Assembly: GCA_024734555.1 (NCBI GenBank)
Contig: JANPWX010000130.1
Location: 329,894 to 393,893 of the forward strand
Reading direction: 5' to 3'
DNA from: Trochalopteron elliotii
Taxonomy: Eukaryota; Chordata; Aves; Passeriformes; Leiothrichidae
Length of the DNA: 64,000 nt
The position numbers and the translations under genes were made by a program. This document shows positions 24,852-36,780 of the stretch, piece by piece. Within the stretch, counting starts at the first letter, position 1. Every line of letters begins with the position of its first letter. Below the pieces are notes generated by a model. The model searched no databases, had not been told where the DNA came from, and saw only the letters and a program-made list of their open reading frames with translations.

Positions 24852-27724
24852 ACTCAAACATTTAAGCGATCAACTGTCACTCCCAAAAAATAAAGAATAA
24901 GGACTTGTTCAAAACATAAATATCACTTGAGAAAACACTTCTTCCTCAGTTCTTTCTGCTTAAAGGAGTTTCAAATTTTGACATTATCAAGTTTTTGGCA
25001 TGCAATGTCTTGACTGTAAAGCTGCAAAAGTAACCCCCCACATAATCAAATGGCACAAGAGAACTGCTCTGCAACTTGCTCACAGGTTACAAACATCCAA
25101 AACGACTGGAAGTTGGCAAAGAATCAAAACTGATCAAATCAAATAGGACTGTTCCTGCATTTATGTCTTCCTATCTGTAAAGATGACAGCGTGCTCCTGA
25201 AATACATCTTTATGGCAAACAATAGGTAACTTCAGCATCAATTGTGTATATATAGTTCCAAGCAAATGGCTGTCACACCATGCCAGAGAGCTTCATTAGA
25301 GAAGAGTGCTTCAGGCTCCTCTGGAAGACAGGCAGCTCAGAAACTGTCTGCTACAAGAGCTGCAGAGACACAATTATACACCCAAGTCTTGACAGTTTGG
25401 GGAAAAGAATCACATTAGCTCTGATGAGTTTTAGAAAACCTTCACATTTCTTGGCCCTCTCTTAATAAAGGACATTGCAGCACAACAGATATTAACTTCA
25501 CCTCTGGAAGAATAGGCAAGCACAAGACAAAAGCTACTGCAACAACTCAAACAGGAACAAGCTGAGTCCTCCACCATGTAAAGCCATGACTGGGTAGCCC
25601 AAGGAAGATGCCACCACACAAAATTTATTCCTGTTGCAGGAATAAGTCTCCAGCTTGAATTAAGAAGATATGACTATATAATTTCAATTGTCCTTGTGCT
25701 CTTAAAAACTTCACACATCCAGCAGAATGGTAGAACCAGGTGTCAGAAGCAACACTGGAAAGGAACACACAAAATCACAGACACCAAATTCTGAATTGCT
25801 GTGGAAAAGAAAATCTACCCCTTACAATGGAAGGCATCTTTAATGAATAAAACTGGAAGGAGACAAGGCAAAAACTATGCAGGCAGAAGCTAATTCTTAC
25901 CAAGGTGGGAGATGGGGAAGAAGGCACCCTTTTGCTGTGCACATTTGGGAGCATGAGAAAAGTGTAGGTGAAATTTGTGGGAGAAGTAAAAAAAAAAAAT
26001 CTCATCATCCTTTATCACTAACACACCTGCAGAAGAAGCTCCATTTGAAAGGAGGTCTTCCAATTAGAGGAACAGGAATATACAGTAGAATATTAACAGT
26101 AAAAGCAAAACCCTGTACCCGGGGATTTGCATATTAAGTTATCTACTGCATTTAAATCTGGGTATATTAGAAGTTCTCTTCTTCTGAAAGAAGTGAACAA
26201 GTAGCTTGATTCCCCTTCTCCTCACTGAACTTTTGACCAAGGTTTAGGGCTGTCTGGAAGTCCTTTGCCTCTAGCCCGAATAAGATAATGTTCCTCATCA
26301 CTCAAACACACATCCTAAAAGCAAAATACAAGGAAGAGAAATGTTAGCTTGTAACAGAAGTCTGCCACTCCTACTCACATATTTATAGCATCAGGGTTGA
26401 GCATAAGGGTTGTAGAATTTAAAATAACAGCAAGGATATTAAGGACTCCGAAGACAAGTAATCATATGTGGTAGCACAGGAGGCAGAAGGAAAAATGCAG
26501 TCTAACAGTGCAACTACCCCACTGGGAAAGCCATCGACAGGTTAATAAAGCATTCAAGGGAAATGATGATCAAGTACTGATGATACAGCTTAAAACAGCA
26601 GTTTTCAAGAGCTCCCATCCAAAACCAGAGGAGAAAGGGTTGCACATTAGTTATGGGAGAAATTCCAAGTCCGTGGGGCCTGAAATTAGGAATTACATTA
26701 GAATTTGTAATTGGCCATACAACTTTCCAAAGAGACTGTTTTAGTTGCAAGGTCAGAAACACCAAGGACAGAACACCTAAAGCACTGGGAACATCATCAC
26801 CTCCATTAGTAACTACAGTTAAATTATTTTAAGATATTCTTGACCAAGATGGTGTTGTGATAAGCACTCCTATGAAAAGTTTCTGCTGAGAGGAAGGGTT
26901 TGCATCTCTGAGCTCAAACTTTGAAAAGCTTTCCTAACTTTTTTAGGAAATTATTGGTTTTAATATGAATTTTTCAAGTTTTTGGTTGATGGTCTTTAAG
27001 AAAACAGCTAGCAATTTTTTTAAAGATGTGAAAATAGGTACATTTTGTGAAATCTTGCATCTTTTACTACAATAAGAAAAGCAAGGCAGAAATTTGGTTA
27101 ATCCAGCTTGCAGGAACAATTGTGAACGAAAAGCCAATTGCAAACTCAGAAAAGCCAGAGAAACAGGCAGCCTCTGTCCTTACAGGTGACATGGCATTGA
27201 CATGACTGAACAGGATGAACACACTGTTCACCTCCACAGAAAGCCTGAAGAGGTTAATTTTAAAAAAAAAAAAGCCACAAAAATCCCTACATCTCCTCAA
27301 AAGACTCAGAGTTCTGAAAAACCCCTCTACAGGCCTGTCTGCAGTATTGTCAAAGGATTTAGTCATTCCACAGGGAGAGCCAAAGATTTTATAATTTTTT
27401 AAAATGAGATCTGATTAAAATTTAACACAGTTAAATAACATATCTAGGAGTTTAAATACCCTACTTCTAAAAATGATGGCAAGTGGAAATTGCAAGACAA
27501 GCAGGATCTTTGAAAATCATCTGCTTCATGTGTCTAACACAGCAGAGTATGACTTAAATCAGATCTTCAAAAACTTTGGGCTACTGCTTGCTCATTCCTA
27601 CCCAGACTGTCACAACACACTGTGCAAGTGTGATGAGGTTTGGGTGCCTTTCATTATAACAGACCTATTTTAAAGCAAAATTTCTGTTCAAACGAGTTTG
27701 ACCCAAAAGAGTTACACCCCAGAG

Positions 27725-28263
27725 TGCTGTGTAGCCCTTCAGAAGGATCTTGACAGGCTGGAGAGATGGGAACAACAGAACTGTGTGAAATTCAACAATG
27801 GCAGGTGCAGGGTCCTGCACCTGAGGAGGAATAACCTAATGGAATAACCAGTACAGGCTGGGAACTGATCTGCTGGGAAGCAGCTTTGTGGAGAAGCACC
27901 TGGGGGTCCTGGTGGACAGCAAGGTGTCCATGACCCATCGGTGTGTCCCTGTGGCCAAGAAGGCCCATGGTGTCCTGGGGGGCATTAGGAAGAGCACTGC
28001 CAGCAGGTCAGGAAGGTGATCCTGTCCCTCTGCTCAGCCCTGGTGAGGACTCACCTGGAGTGCTGTGTCCAGTTCTGGGCTCCTCAGGACAAGAAGTTTG
28101 GAGTTCCTGGAGTGGGTCCAGCAGCTGGAGGGCTGTGAAGACGATTAAGGGACTGGAGCATTTCTCTCATAAGGAAAGCAGAGAGAGCTGGGCCTGTTCA
28201 ATTTCGAGAAGGTTGAGAGGGTGCCCCACCAATGTCTATAAGTATCTGAAAAGAGGGTGTCAG
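27725..28263 (+). mobile_element. CR1 LINE, 5' part of a copy split by an LTR
   Basis: Plus-strand CR1 ORF2 sequence C-terminal to the catalytic core. Recognisable blocks after allowing frameshifts are HLGVLVDSKVSM-like, [14 protein letters not shown] and a stretch around [16 protein letters not shown]. The reading frame is broken several times. It ends at 28,263 with GGTGTCAG, and the CR1 sequence resumes in register after the LTR with CAGGAGAATGGA, so both parts come from one insertion. Confidence 0.9.
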
Positions 28264-28713
28264 TGATGCCTTGGGAAGGCTGACCTGAATCAGAGACTGG
28301 ACAGAGCTAGAAAATAAAGTAGGTATTTATTGAAAGGCCTTTAGGATACACCTTGTGCAGGACAAGAGCCTGACCAGGGCTACACCCAAGGTGGACTTAC
28401 AGTGGTCACAAAATGGACCCCCAGTCATGATGTCTTACACTTTTATTAGGTATGGTCCATTTGTGTATTGGGGTTTAGTTGTCCAATTACAGCTTCAGGT
28501 TGAGAGGTCTCATCCTCCTTGTTCCTCCCTTCAGTCCACCCTTGTTTATGCTTTTGGGCCTGAGAGTTGTCCTTGGTCTTCAGCAAGAAAAAGATTTGTT
28601 TTGTCTACCTACTCTGTGAAGAGAGCTTTACAAGCACTTAATATGAGGCTCAGAACTACATCCCTAGGCAGCACAGAATCTGAAAAATATGAAACCTAAA
28701 ACTTAAAGCATCA
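28264..28713 (-). mobile_element. Solo LTR of an endogenous retrovirus, inserted in CR1
   Basis: About 450 bp with inverted termini TGATGC and GCATCA, typical of LTR ends. It interrupts a CR1 element exactly where the CR1 consensus reads GTGTCAGGAG. The flanks TCAG (before) and CCAG (after) look like a short, slightly mutated target-site duplication. A minus-strand orientation is favoured because that strand has a TATA-like ATAAAAG at about 28,440 and an AATAAA signal at 28,326-28,331, in the right order and near the 3' end. No retroviral coding sequence is present, so this is a solo LTR left by LTR-LTR recombination. I recall closely similar LTRs from songbird genomes, probably ERVL or ERVK type, but the family is not certain. 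Confidence 0.8.
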
Positions 28714-29000
28714 CCAGGAGAATGGAACCAGGCTCTGCTTAGTGGTGCCAAGCAATAGGACAAGAGGCAACAGGCACAAACTGATGCACAGGAGGTTTAT
28801 CCTGAATACAAGGAAGAACTTCTTTACTGTGCAGGTGATTGAGGGCTGGAACAGATTGCCCAGAGAGGTTGTAAAGTCTCCTTCCCTGGAGATATTCAAA
28901 AGCCATCTGGACAATCCTGACTAATGTGCCTGAACAAGGAGGTTGGACTAGATGACCTCCAATGGTCCTTTCCAACCTGAACCATGCTATGATTCTCTGA
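28714..29000 (+). mobile_element. CR1 LINE, 3' part of the split copy
   Basis: Continues the CR1 copy that starts at 27,725. The frame at 28742-28924 reads SNRTRGNRHKL, then TRKNFFTVQV and GWNRLPREVV, the well-known C-terminus of CR1 ORF2. The 3' UTR follows, with GGTTGGACTAGATGA and the CR1 3' end CTATGATTCTCTGA at 28,987-29,000. Confidence 0.93.
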
Positions 29001-31380
29001 CCAAGCCAGTATTCATATTCAGGATAATACTGCTCAGGAGAAAATCTACTTCACAGGTGACAACTGCAGGCCTAGAACAAGGCAGCACAAGCAGTCAAAG
29101 TCCAGAAAGTGAGCAAAGACCACGTACAGTTTCACCTTCTGCTTGTTATCGCATTAACTCCACAGCCATGATTAAAAGCAAGATAAAAGAACAACCAAGA
29201 AGAAAAGCCTTGATAGCTTAGCAAGACCTTTACTTGGTATTTAAACATAAATAGCACATAAGGCACTACATGATCTTGTCCACAGATCATGTGGTACGTG
29301 CTGTAAATTGTCTTTTTAGGAACTGAAGTCATCTCCCTTCAGAGTGAAAGCTGTCACTGCTACTGTTGGCACACATTTGCTTACCCCTATATGTTTATGT
29401 TCCCTGTGTCAAGCTTGTGAGCTGGAACAGCTTACAGAACTATACAAATGCAGAATGGAGAGATTAGAAAAGTCTGCTTAATGCAATATGTGAAGGCAGG
29501 GCAGAATGTGAGCCATGAAATGGTCAATGGATTCCCAGGGCAGCTGATTCTGAAAAGCGGTAGGGACAGAGAGCACCATCCATTTCAGTAACCTGCACTG
29601 GGAAATTCACAGGATTTATCTGCAATAGTCATAGTAGGGAAGAAAGTTCTTTTTTGTTTTGATTACTCTGCTGAATTATCACAGTAAAGCTGCTCTCAGG
29701 TCTAAACATAAAACTAATACTGCTAGCATACATGAATTTTAATATATTCAGTTCCCTAAACTGTCTATGCTACTACAGCAACTGAAGGTGTCTCAGTCTG
29801 AAGCATTTATTCTCCTGTCTTTGAAATGCTATTAATGTTATCATTCATTTATTACACAGTCTGGAAATTATGACACTGAGGATGTCTCTTCTTTTGAATC
29901 TCCAAGTTGCTTACAAGCCAAAGCCTTGTTTTCAAAGGCATTTTCTCGTTATCATTCTGCGTGCATCACGAAATGAAACACAGGACTTTTCAGTGGTCTG
30001 AGTGCTCCACACAAGTGATTGCCCTACAGTCACAATGAGGATGAGCTACTGGCAGAATATTCATCTGCCCTGTCCGTGCTGTACCAGTGTGGATGTTCTG
30101 TTCTGCACAACAATTCAAGCCAAGATTAATGAAAGCAGGTTGAAGGCACATGATCATGCCCTCTGCACCGCCCTGCTTTTCTTAGCACCAAATGGCTGCA
30201 CCCCATCTCCTGGTGTCACCACATCTCTGACAACGAAGGCTTGAGACAAACAGGGTAGCAACTATCAAGCCACCTTATTTCTTCTTCAAGTTTTATTTTA
30301 ACCTAATCAGTGGTAATCCCTCTGCTTAAGTCAACAAGTGTTTGGGTTTACACTATTTATCAATGCCACGGAAGCTTCAGTGGAAGCTGAGAATGTAAGA
30401 ACTTTGGCACCCAAAGTCTGAAGGCCTCTGAACACAATCCTCTTCCTTTTTCTGGATTAATAATAGATTCAGACTCCAAAAGATTCCTGAAGAACATTCC
30501 CTTTTAGGATGAACCTTTCCCAACTGAAAAACAGACAACTGCCTTTCTGTCTTTCCTTCCTGCTCTTAAGTTTCAAATCTCAAGTAAATCTTATGAGGGA
30601 AATATATTCCTTCTCAAATAAATGAAGTATAATGAAAACAACTATGTCCAAGGCTAAAAATTATTGTGGTTTTTTTTAGTCTGTCATCATCCCCTGCTTT
30701 AGATGTCCTCTTTAAGGTCAGGACATGGATAAGCACACAGTATACCAAAAGACTTACAAAAAAGGACTATTTTGAGCCACAACAATTAAGCTCCACAGTG
30801 ACAAAGGCAGTCAGCAGAGGAAACAGAAGAACTTCAAAATTATCTTTTTTGGTTTCTTTCACCATTTCCTCTTACACTTGAGCAAAAATTCTTATAATGG
30901 CTCTTCTGGGATTTTTTTTCTCCCTTTCTTTTGTAGTTTCCACTCCTCGGGTAATTTTAGCATGTCCAACTGGTTGCTTAGAGATGCTTCAGTTTTTATT
31001 GCTCTTTTTCAGTTTGTACTGTAATTTTATTCTGAATGTCACCTCTAGCAAGACTAGTTTTGCAAGTGAAGCAAGAAACGCTCAGAAAAGCCTTTTTAAA
31101 CAACCACACCAAGGTCTACAGAGCAGCATCCTACACACCTTTTCCTCTCCTACTTCCAAAAAGTATAGGAAACAGTCCTTAGCAACATTTAGCATTGTCT
31201 CAACAGCAAGCAAGTCTCTAGAAGTCTGTCTTACAGGGCAGGACAGGATGGCTTTGACCTCTGACAGTGAAAGAATGTTTTAATGGAAAGAAAGAAAAAA
31301 ATAAAACTGCTAAAACCACCCAGTAAAGCAAGTGTGTATAGCAGGGGAGAGAAAGGAGGATAAAAGCAGCATCTCCAGGT

Positions 31381-31790
31381 CCCAGACATGCCCACTATCC
31401 TATCCTATCCACTTGCTGAGCCCCTCTCCTCTCCGATGCTTTGCAAGACAGTGCCATGCTGTGGACACTCTGCTCGCTGCCGCTGCTCTCTGCAGTCCCT
31501 GCAGGTACAGTAGGCCTGTTTCCTGACCCACTTTCCTCACCAATCTCTATTTAGCTCTACGCTAGTGATGCTCCTGGCATGACAATCAGATACTGCAGCC
31601 TGCAGTGCAGCTCGTTACAACACACTGGCGAGCTCCGAGTAAATCCAGTGGAAAAGTACTGTATCAGCGGGGCCTAATTACACTGAAGTCATCCTCACAA
31701 ACTTACGTCAAACGCAACAACACAAAAGCGCTCGGGAGATTTAAAAGATGCCTTTTCATTTTAAATCTACTAAATCTGCTAGGCGTAAGG
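31381..31790. promoter_or_regulatory. CpG-retaining patch, candidate intronic enhancer
   Basis: About 13 CpG dinucleotides in about 410 bp, several times the density of the flanking intron. Contained motifs include a CRE/bZIP-type TTACGTCA at 31703-31710, a homeodomain-type TAATTA at 31675-31680, and AAGCGCTCGGG just after. No open frame with a recognisable protein is present. Retained CpGs plus clustered motifs suggest a conserved or unmethylated regulatory element; this is inference. Confidence 0.35.
31395..31410. repeat. (CTATC)3 pentanucleotide repeat
   Basis: Three perfect CTATC units plus one base, at the edge of the CpG-retaining patch. Confidence 0.85.
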
Positions 31791-32944
31791 CAAACCCAAA
31801 AAAGATCTTTTCCACTCAAGGGGTGCAAATGGCAAAAGCTAATAGAGCTAGTACCTTTTCTTTGGGTTACCTAATCAATCTTAGCACTTGTGCCACTTAA
31901 AACCTGCCATAATTCCTTCCATTGTCATTTATTATTAACTAGAGAGGGGCTCTATACCTTAATGTCCAGTGAAATTGTAAACTTAATCTCACTACAGCTA
32001 TTAAAATTATCTTCTTATGTGCAAGAACCAAATTTCTCCTTCAGACACAGCCACTTAAGAATCAACTTCAAATCCTACTTGCACCTGCAGTTAATTGTAT
32101 GTGCAAGATTTTACTTGCACATACATGTGTAATGGATAAATTGGTTTTGGAACGTTAATGATTATACCAGACAGCTAGCACTGTTCTGGCTCTAAAGGTG
32201 TAAGAGGTGAATACCTCTGAGATCAAGAAACTGGAGTTTGGTCATATTTCATTTATCTACAAAAAAAAATGCAGGCATCGCCCTTCTCTTACAGGGAAAT
32301 ATTGTAAAAAATTACCATAACATGGGCCTCAGTTAAGCAGTCCAATTGCCAAGCCCCTAAGTTATATGTATAGTAGTAATTCTCTACACCATGAATTTCT
32401 ACTTCCCTCCTGGGCACTGAAGTTAACTGGAGAGTTCTGCAGTGAATACAGTGCAGGAACACCATACATGGCTAGTACTTTACATGTAGAAGGCACTGAA
32501 ATATGAAACATTTAACGATCTTACCAACTCTCCCTTTGGCAAGACACTTTTTCTGTTCAGTGGAATACTTTTGTACTTAAACTCAGACCCTTATCAAGAA
32601 AAGTTTTGAGAGTTACTCAGAATTATTATACCAAAACATTTTAAGTGTCTTAAGAATAAATACACTGAATTTAAAACACTAAAACCAGCACAAACTTATT
32701 GACTGATGATAAACAAAAGCAGCAACAGAAAGTACTGAACATACCCTGTGGGGCCATGACTGCCTTACAGGTGTGGATCATTTGTAGAAGGTATTGTGTA
32801 CAGGAGGGAGCATGAGGAACAATTATTCACCAAGCAGTCCCACTGTGCACTGTGTACAAGCATAAGTTCAATCCCTTGCAGGAGTTTATTCATGTGCAAC
32901 ATGACCAGTTTTGCTGGTCTATTTGACCAGCAGGAACTATTAGT

Positions 32945-32958
32945 AAAAAAAAAAAAAA
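32945..32958 (+). repeat. Poly-A tract (A14)
   Basis: Uninterrupted A14. Confidence 0.9.
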
Positions 32959-35900
32959 ATCTTGTAGCTTGGCAGACACCCCAAACTGATGGCATTGTGG
33001 TGTTTAGTTTTTTTGGATTTGCACTACCATAATCACACTAATTTACTAAATAAACCAAAGATTCCCAAAAATGGACCTCAAAATGCTTATGTAAAATCTC
33101 TGCAATGAGAAGTCTTATTATCCATTAAGTGGGATGATACCAGCCAACAGCAAGAGAAAACAAAATTAAACATCCATCAGAATGTGCAATTCATCCAAAT
33201 TTCATACCACAGGCACCTATAAATATATGAGTCATTATTATAATGTACAAGGTAATTATATTTCATCACTCATTACCTTGACCCAAGGAGGACCTCTCAT
33301 CTTCAGATGGAAGATGCAATCCAGACTCACATTTTTATGATTAAGGAACCCTGTGAGAAGCACAGCTTACATAAAGCAGCCCCCTTAGACTAGCAGCTCT
33401 GCAGACACAGAAGAAACTCAACATCAATAAACTGCCATAAGACTGCTGCTTTTACCTACCAGTGCCCTCACATCAGGTATTTCACATTTAAACCCAAGAC
33501 AAGCAGAAAGAATCCAACAGGGCTCTGCAGGAAGGACCCAGTTGGGACAGTTGTTAGTGACAGATCTACCATAACTCACAGACACCTGGCAAGCAAAGAA
33601 GGTGTTTAGAAGTAGAGAGCTTCTTTGTTCCTACCTATGATGGGATCAACACCACCACTAAGAGATTATTTTGCTGCCTTGTTATCTATTGAAGATAAGA
33701 TCACCCTCAGGGTAGTCCCAGGGCAAAGCAGAGATCCTCTTGACAGTTTTTCCTCAGGACTGGATTTTACAGCTCATTGGATTTTAGCTTTCTGAGCCAT
33801 GCACCACAAAACTAAACCTAGACCTTCGGCAGTCACTTCTCTAACCTCACATCTACTCAAGTACAGAATACATAGTGAGGCCTTGGAGTTTAGGAAGAGC
33901 AAATGAATTACTATACTGGATCAGCCCACTCCAGTGACAAGTGTTTCACAAGCACATAACAGAAACCCTCGCCAGACAGTTACACAATAACCTACAAAGT
34001 CTATTTTTAGGGTCCATAAAAGTTTATATTCTTTCAAGAGACTATAGAGATCTTTGTTTGCCTTTTTTATGTGAACTTGGAAATGCTCAATATTGGCATC
34101 CAAACATGAGCCCTGCTATGATATATTTCCTTCTCCAAAGCATTTGTTATTGTTTTTAATCAAACAAAAGCTGTCTAGGAATCCGAGGCTCTAATCTGAA
34201 TTGTTACTGCTCGAACATCTGTTAAAAAATTCTGGCTGCAAAAGTAGAACAGATTCTGGTTTACATGGAAAACTATGGAAGTAATAAATACCTGGCAAAT
34301 CAAGAAAGCACTTCAGGGGATATAATCTAAGATGCAATCATTAAATTGCTTTAGTCCTGAACTATAGAGTCAGGATAAGAGAAAAACCACAAAATAAACC
34401 TTGGTTTTGATGGTTACTTTCAATGTTACTGTGCTTCGTAGGCTGACTCCTGGTTGATTTGCAAATCCACACATGCCCCTGGGAGTGGGATCTCAGATCG
34501 TTTAGCATCATGGCAGATTTCCAGTTCTTGGCAGGAGGGTTGTTTTTCTCCATGAATCAGCAACTGTCCATCACACTACAATCTGTGAAGTGAAAAACCC
34601 ACCTCATCAGCATAAACTAAATGCATGTATGTGTGTCTACATCACAGAGGACTTTCTGGTCTCTCTCTACAGCCCACATGTGCGGGCTGTCATCTGCACA
34701 AGCACATACATGCCTCTGAAAGCCAACCACAAGAGGAAGTGATTTATCTCACCTTCTGCAGTCCTGTAATGCTTTGATAACACATCATCTGCATGGTAAG
34801 CCTTTAAATGTTATGGTAAAGAACACAAACAATGACCCATCCTATTTACTTCCTTCTCCTACCTATGGGCAACTCCAGAGCCAAGCCCACTGTGGTCAGT
34901 ATCAGAACTGTGCCTGCTGCTGGAGAGTAAAGAACATTTTCATTGTCACATAATGCTTACCAGTAAATGCCTTCTAAACACCCATCAGCAAGGAAAACAA
35001 GAGCAAGTAAGTTACATTTGAAACATCTTCCTGAAATGTGCTCCAGAATTTTAACAGTTCTCTATAATACAGATGATGCTTCTGAAAAATGATAGCAAAT
35101 GAGATGAATGCTGCCCCAGTAAAGTGAACTTATTGTCAGAAATACTCTGACAAGCAAATCATGAATTTTGGAGATGTATTACAGAAAAGGATGTACTAAT
35201 AATTCCTCATTTTATTCTTCCTGTGTCTGTCTTCTCCTGATACACAAGAGATTGCAGTATTCCTATTGTACGGCATCACTGTGCTAATATTAAATAACAA
35301 CAGATTTGCTGGCTGCTCAAAAATGCCATTTTCTGAAGGAGGCAGGGGAAAAAGCTACTATAATCAGAAATACACTCTTAAAATTCAGGAATCAGACACT
35401 CCCACCCCCTCATGATTCACAGTGTAAACTCCTAGAAAAACTATAACCTGATCCACTGGATGAAGCAGTTCAGCAGAATGTCTGGGTCTTCACTGTTTCC
35501 TCTGTTTGAATTATATGTCTAGAGCATTGCAAAATTTACCCAAATTGCTCATTTTTTCCAGAATCTAACCATAAAACCTACATTTCAGGGACATAAATTC
35601 ACAATTTGAGGCTAAGCATAAATTCACTCAGTAAACTGGTTTTGTTTCTTGCAGCATTAATTCGCACATGCACTGAAGATCGTCGAATACAGAGCAGCCA
35701 AGTTATCAAACTGCAGCAATGCTGTTGAAAGAAAGGCTTCTTTTTTTTCTTAAATGCAAACACATTTTATTATTAGCTGCATAGGGGTGATCTATGTTTA
35801 CACAGCTCAGAGCTGGATTTAAAACCAATTTTAACAGCCAACTTTTTCAACTTGCATGTAAACAAACATACTGCATTTCTTCATTAGCTGGAATTTGCTG

Positions 35901-36209
35901 CAGTCTGTCAGCCATCTGTACTGTCTTGCATTCTGTTCTCTATTCAGAGCACCACTATCAAATGTTGGTGATAATAGTATTGCTCTCTTTGGAGACATCA
36001 TGACTATACTATAAATAGTTTAGAGACATAAACCACTATTTCTAACAGTTGTCTTAATATCTGCTTTCTCAGAATGCATTAGGTTGTTCTATATCTCATC
36101 CAATTTTGGTACTTATTTTTTTGTGGATATAAAGAAAAAAGATTTTATTTTGGCTCTCTCAGAGGTACAGAGCAGAAACTGCAGCCTGAGCAAGGCTGTA
36201 TCCAACTTC

Positions 36210-36780
36210 TGCACCCCCCAAATCCCGGATGCAGCGGCCAAACCCCAGAACATAATCCTGCAAATATCTGCAGTGCAGTACAAGGGTGACTGCACATTGC
36301 ACAAGAGCCAGGCTGTCTTTAAACCAGCTAGTTTAGGTGCTAGAGCCAGCCCTGGAGCACCTGCACAGAGAGGTGAGGGCTGACCATGCACCTCACTGAA
36401 GTCACATCCAACCAAACCCAGCCTTGGAATCTTGCCCTATGCTGGTGCAGCTCTGTGCTGGAGCTCAGGAGCCCCCAGAGCCTTGCAGAGCCCTGCCTCA
36501 CTCCAGCCAGCTCAAACATCAGCACACTCCTGGCTCTAGCAGCAAAACCCCGTTGGTGCCAGTTGTCCCCCAGCCTTTCCCTGGGGCCACAGTGCCTGCA
36601 GACACACCCTTGAGCAGCCTTACAGCCCCTGAGCTCTGCATGCCAGGGGCTTTCCCCATGGCAGCACTGCATCCCAGACCCTGGGGCTGCCAGGAGCCTC
36701 CCAGAAGCCGTGGTGGCACCACGGGTCCCCTCCAGCCTGCAGTCACACCCTGGGCTACTGGGCTGCTCTAAACTGCTCCA
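36210..36780. other. GC-rich patch, unassigned
   Basis: About 570 bp clearly richer in G+C than its surroundings but poor in CpG (about five). Open frames of roughly 100-115 codons overlap here on both strands, which is what stop-poor GC-rich sequence gives. No domain, splice-site pair or repeat family is recognised. It could be a decayed transposable element, an exon of an unannotated transcript or simply local composition. Confidence 0.4.

Larger units (their letters stand above)
19771..27724. other. Unique AT-rich intronic sequence
   Basis: Holds the A/T tracts and TA repeat listed separately. The first 150 bases may still be degraded CR1. Nothing else is recognised. Confidence 0.55.
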
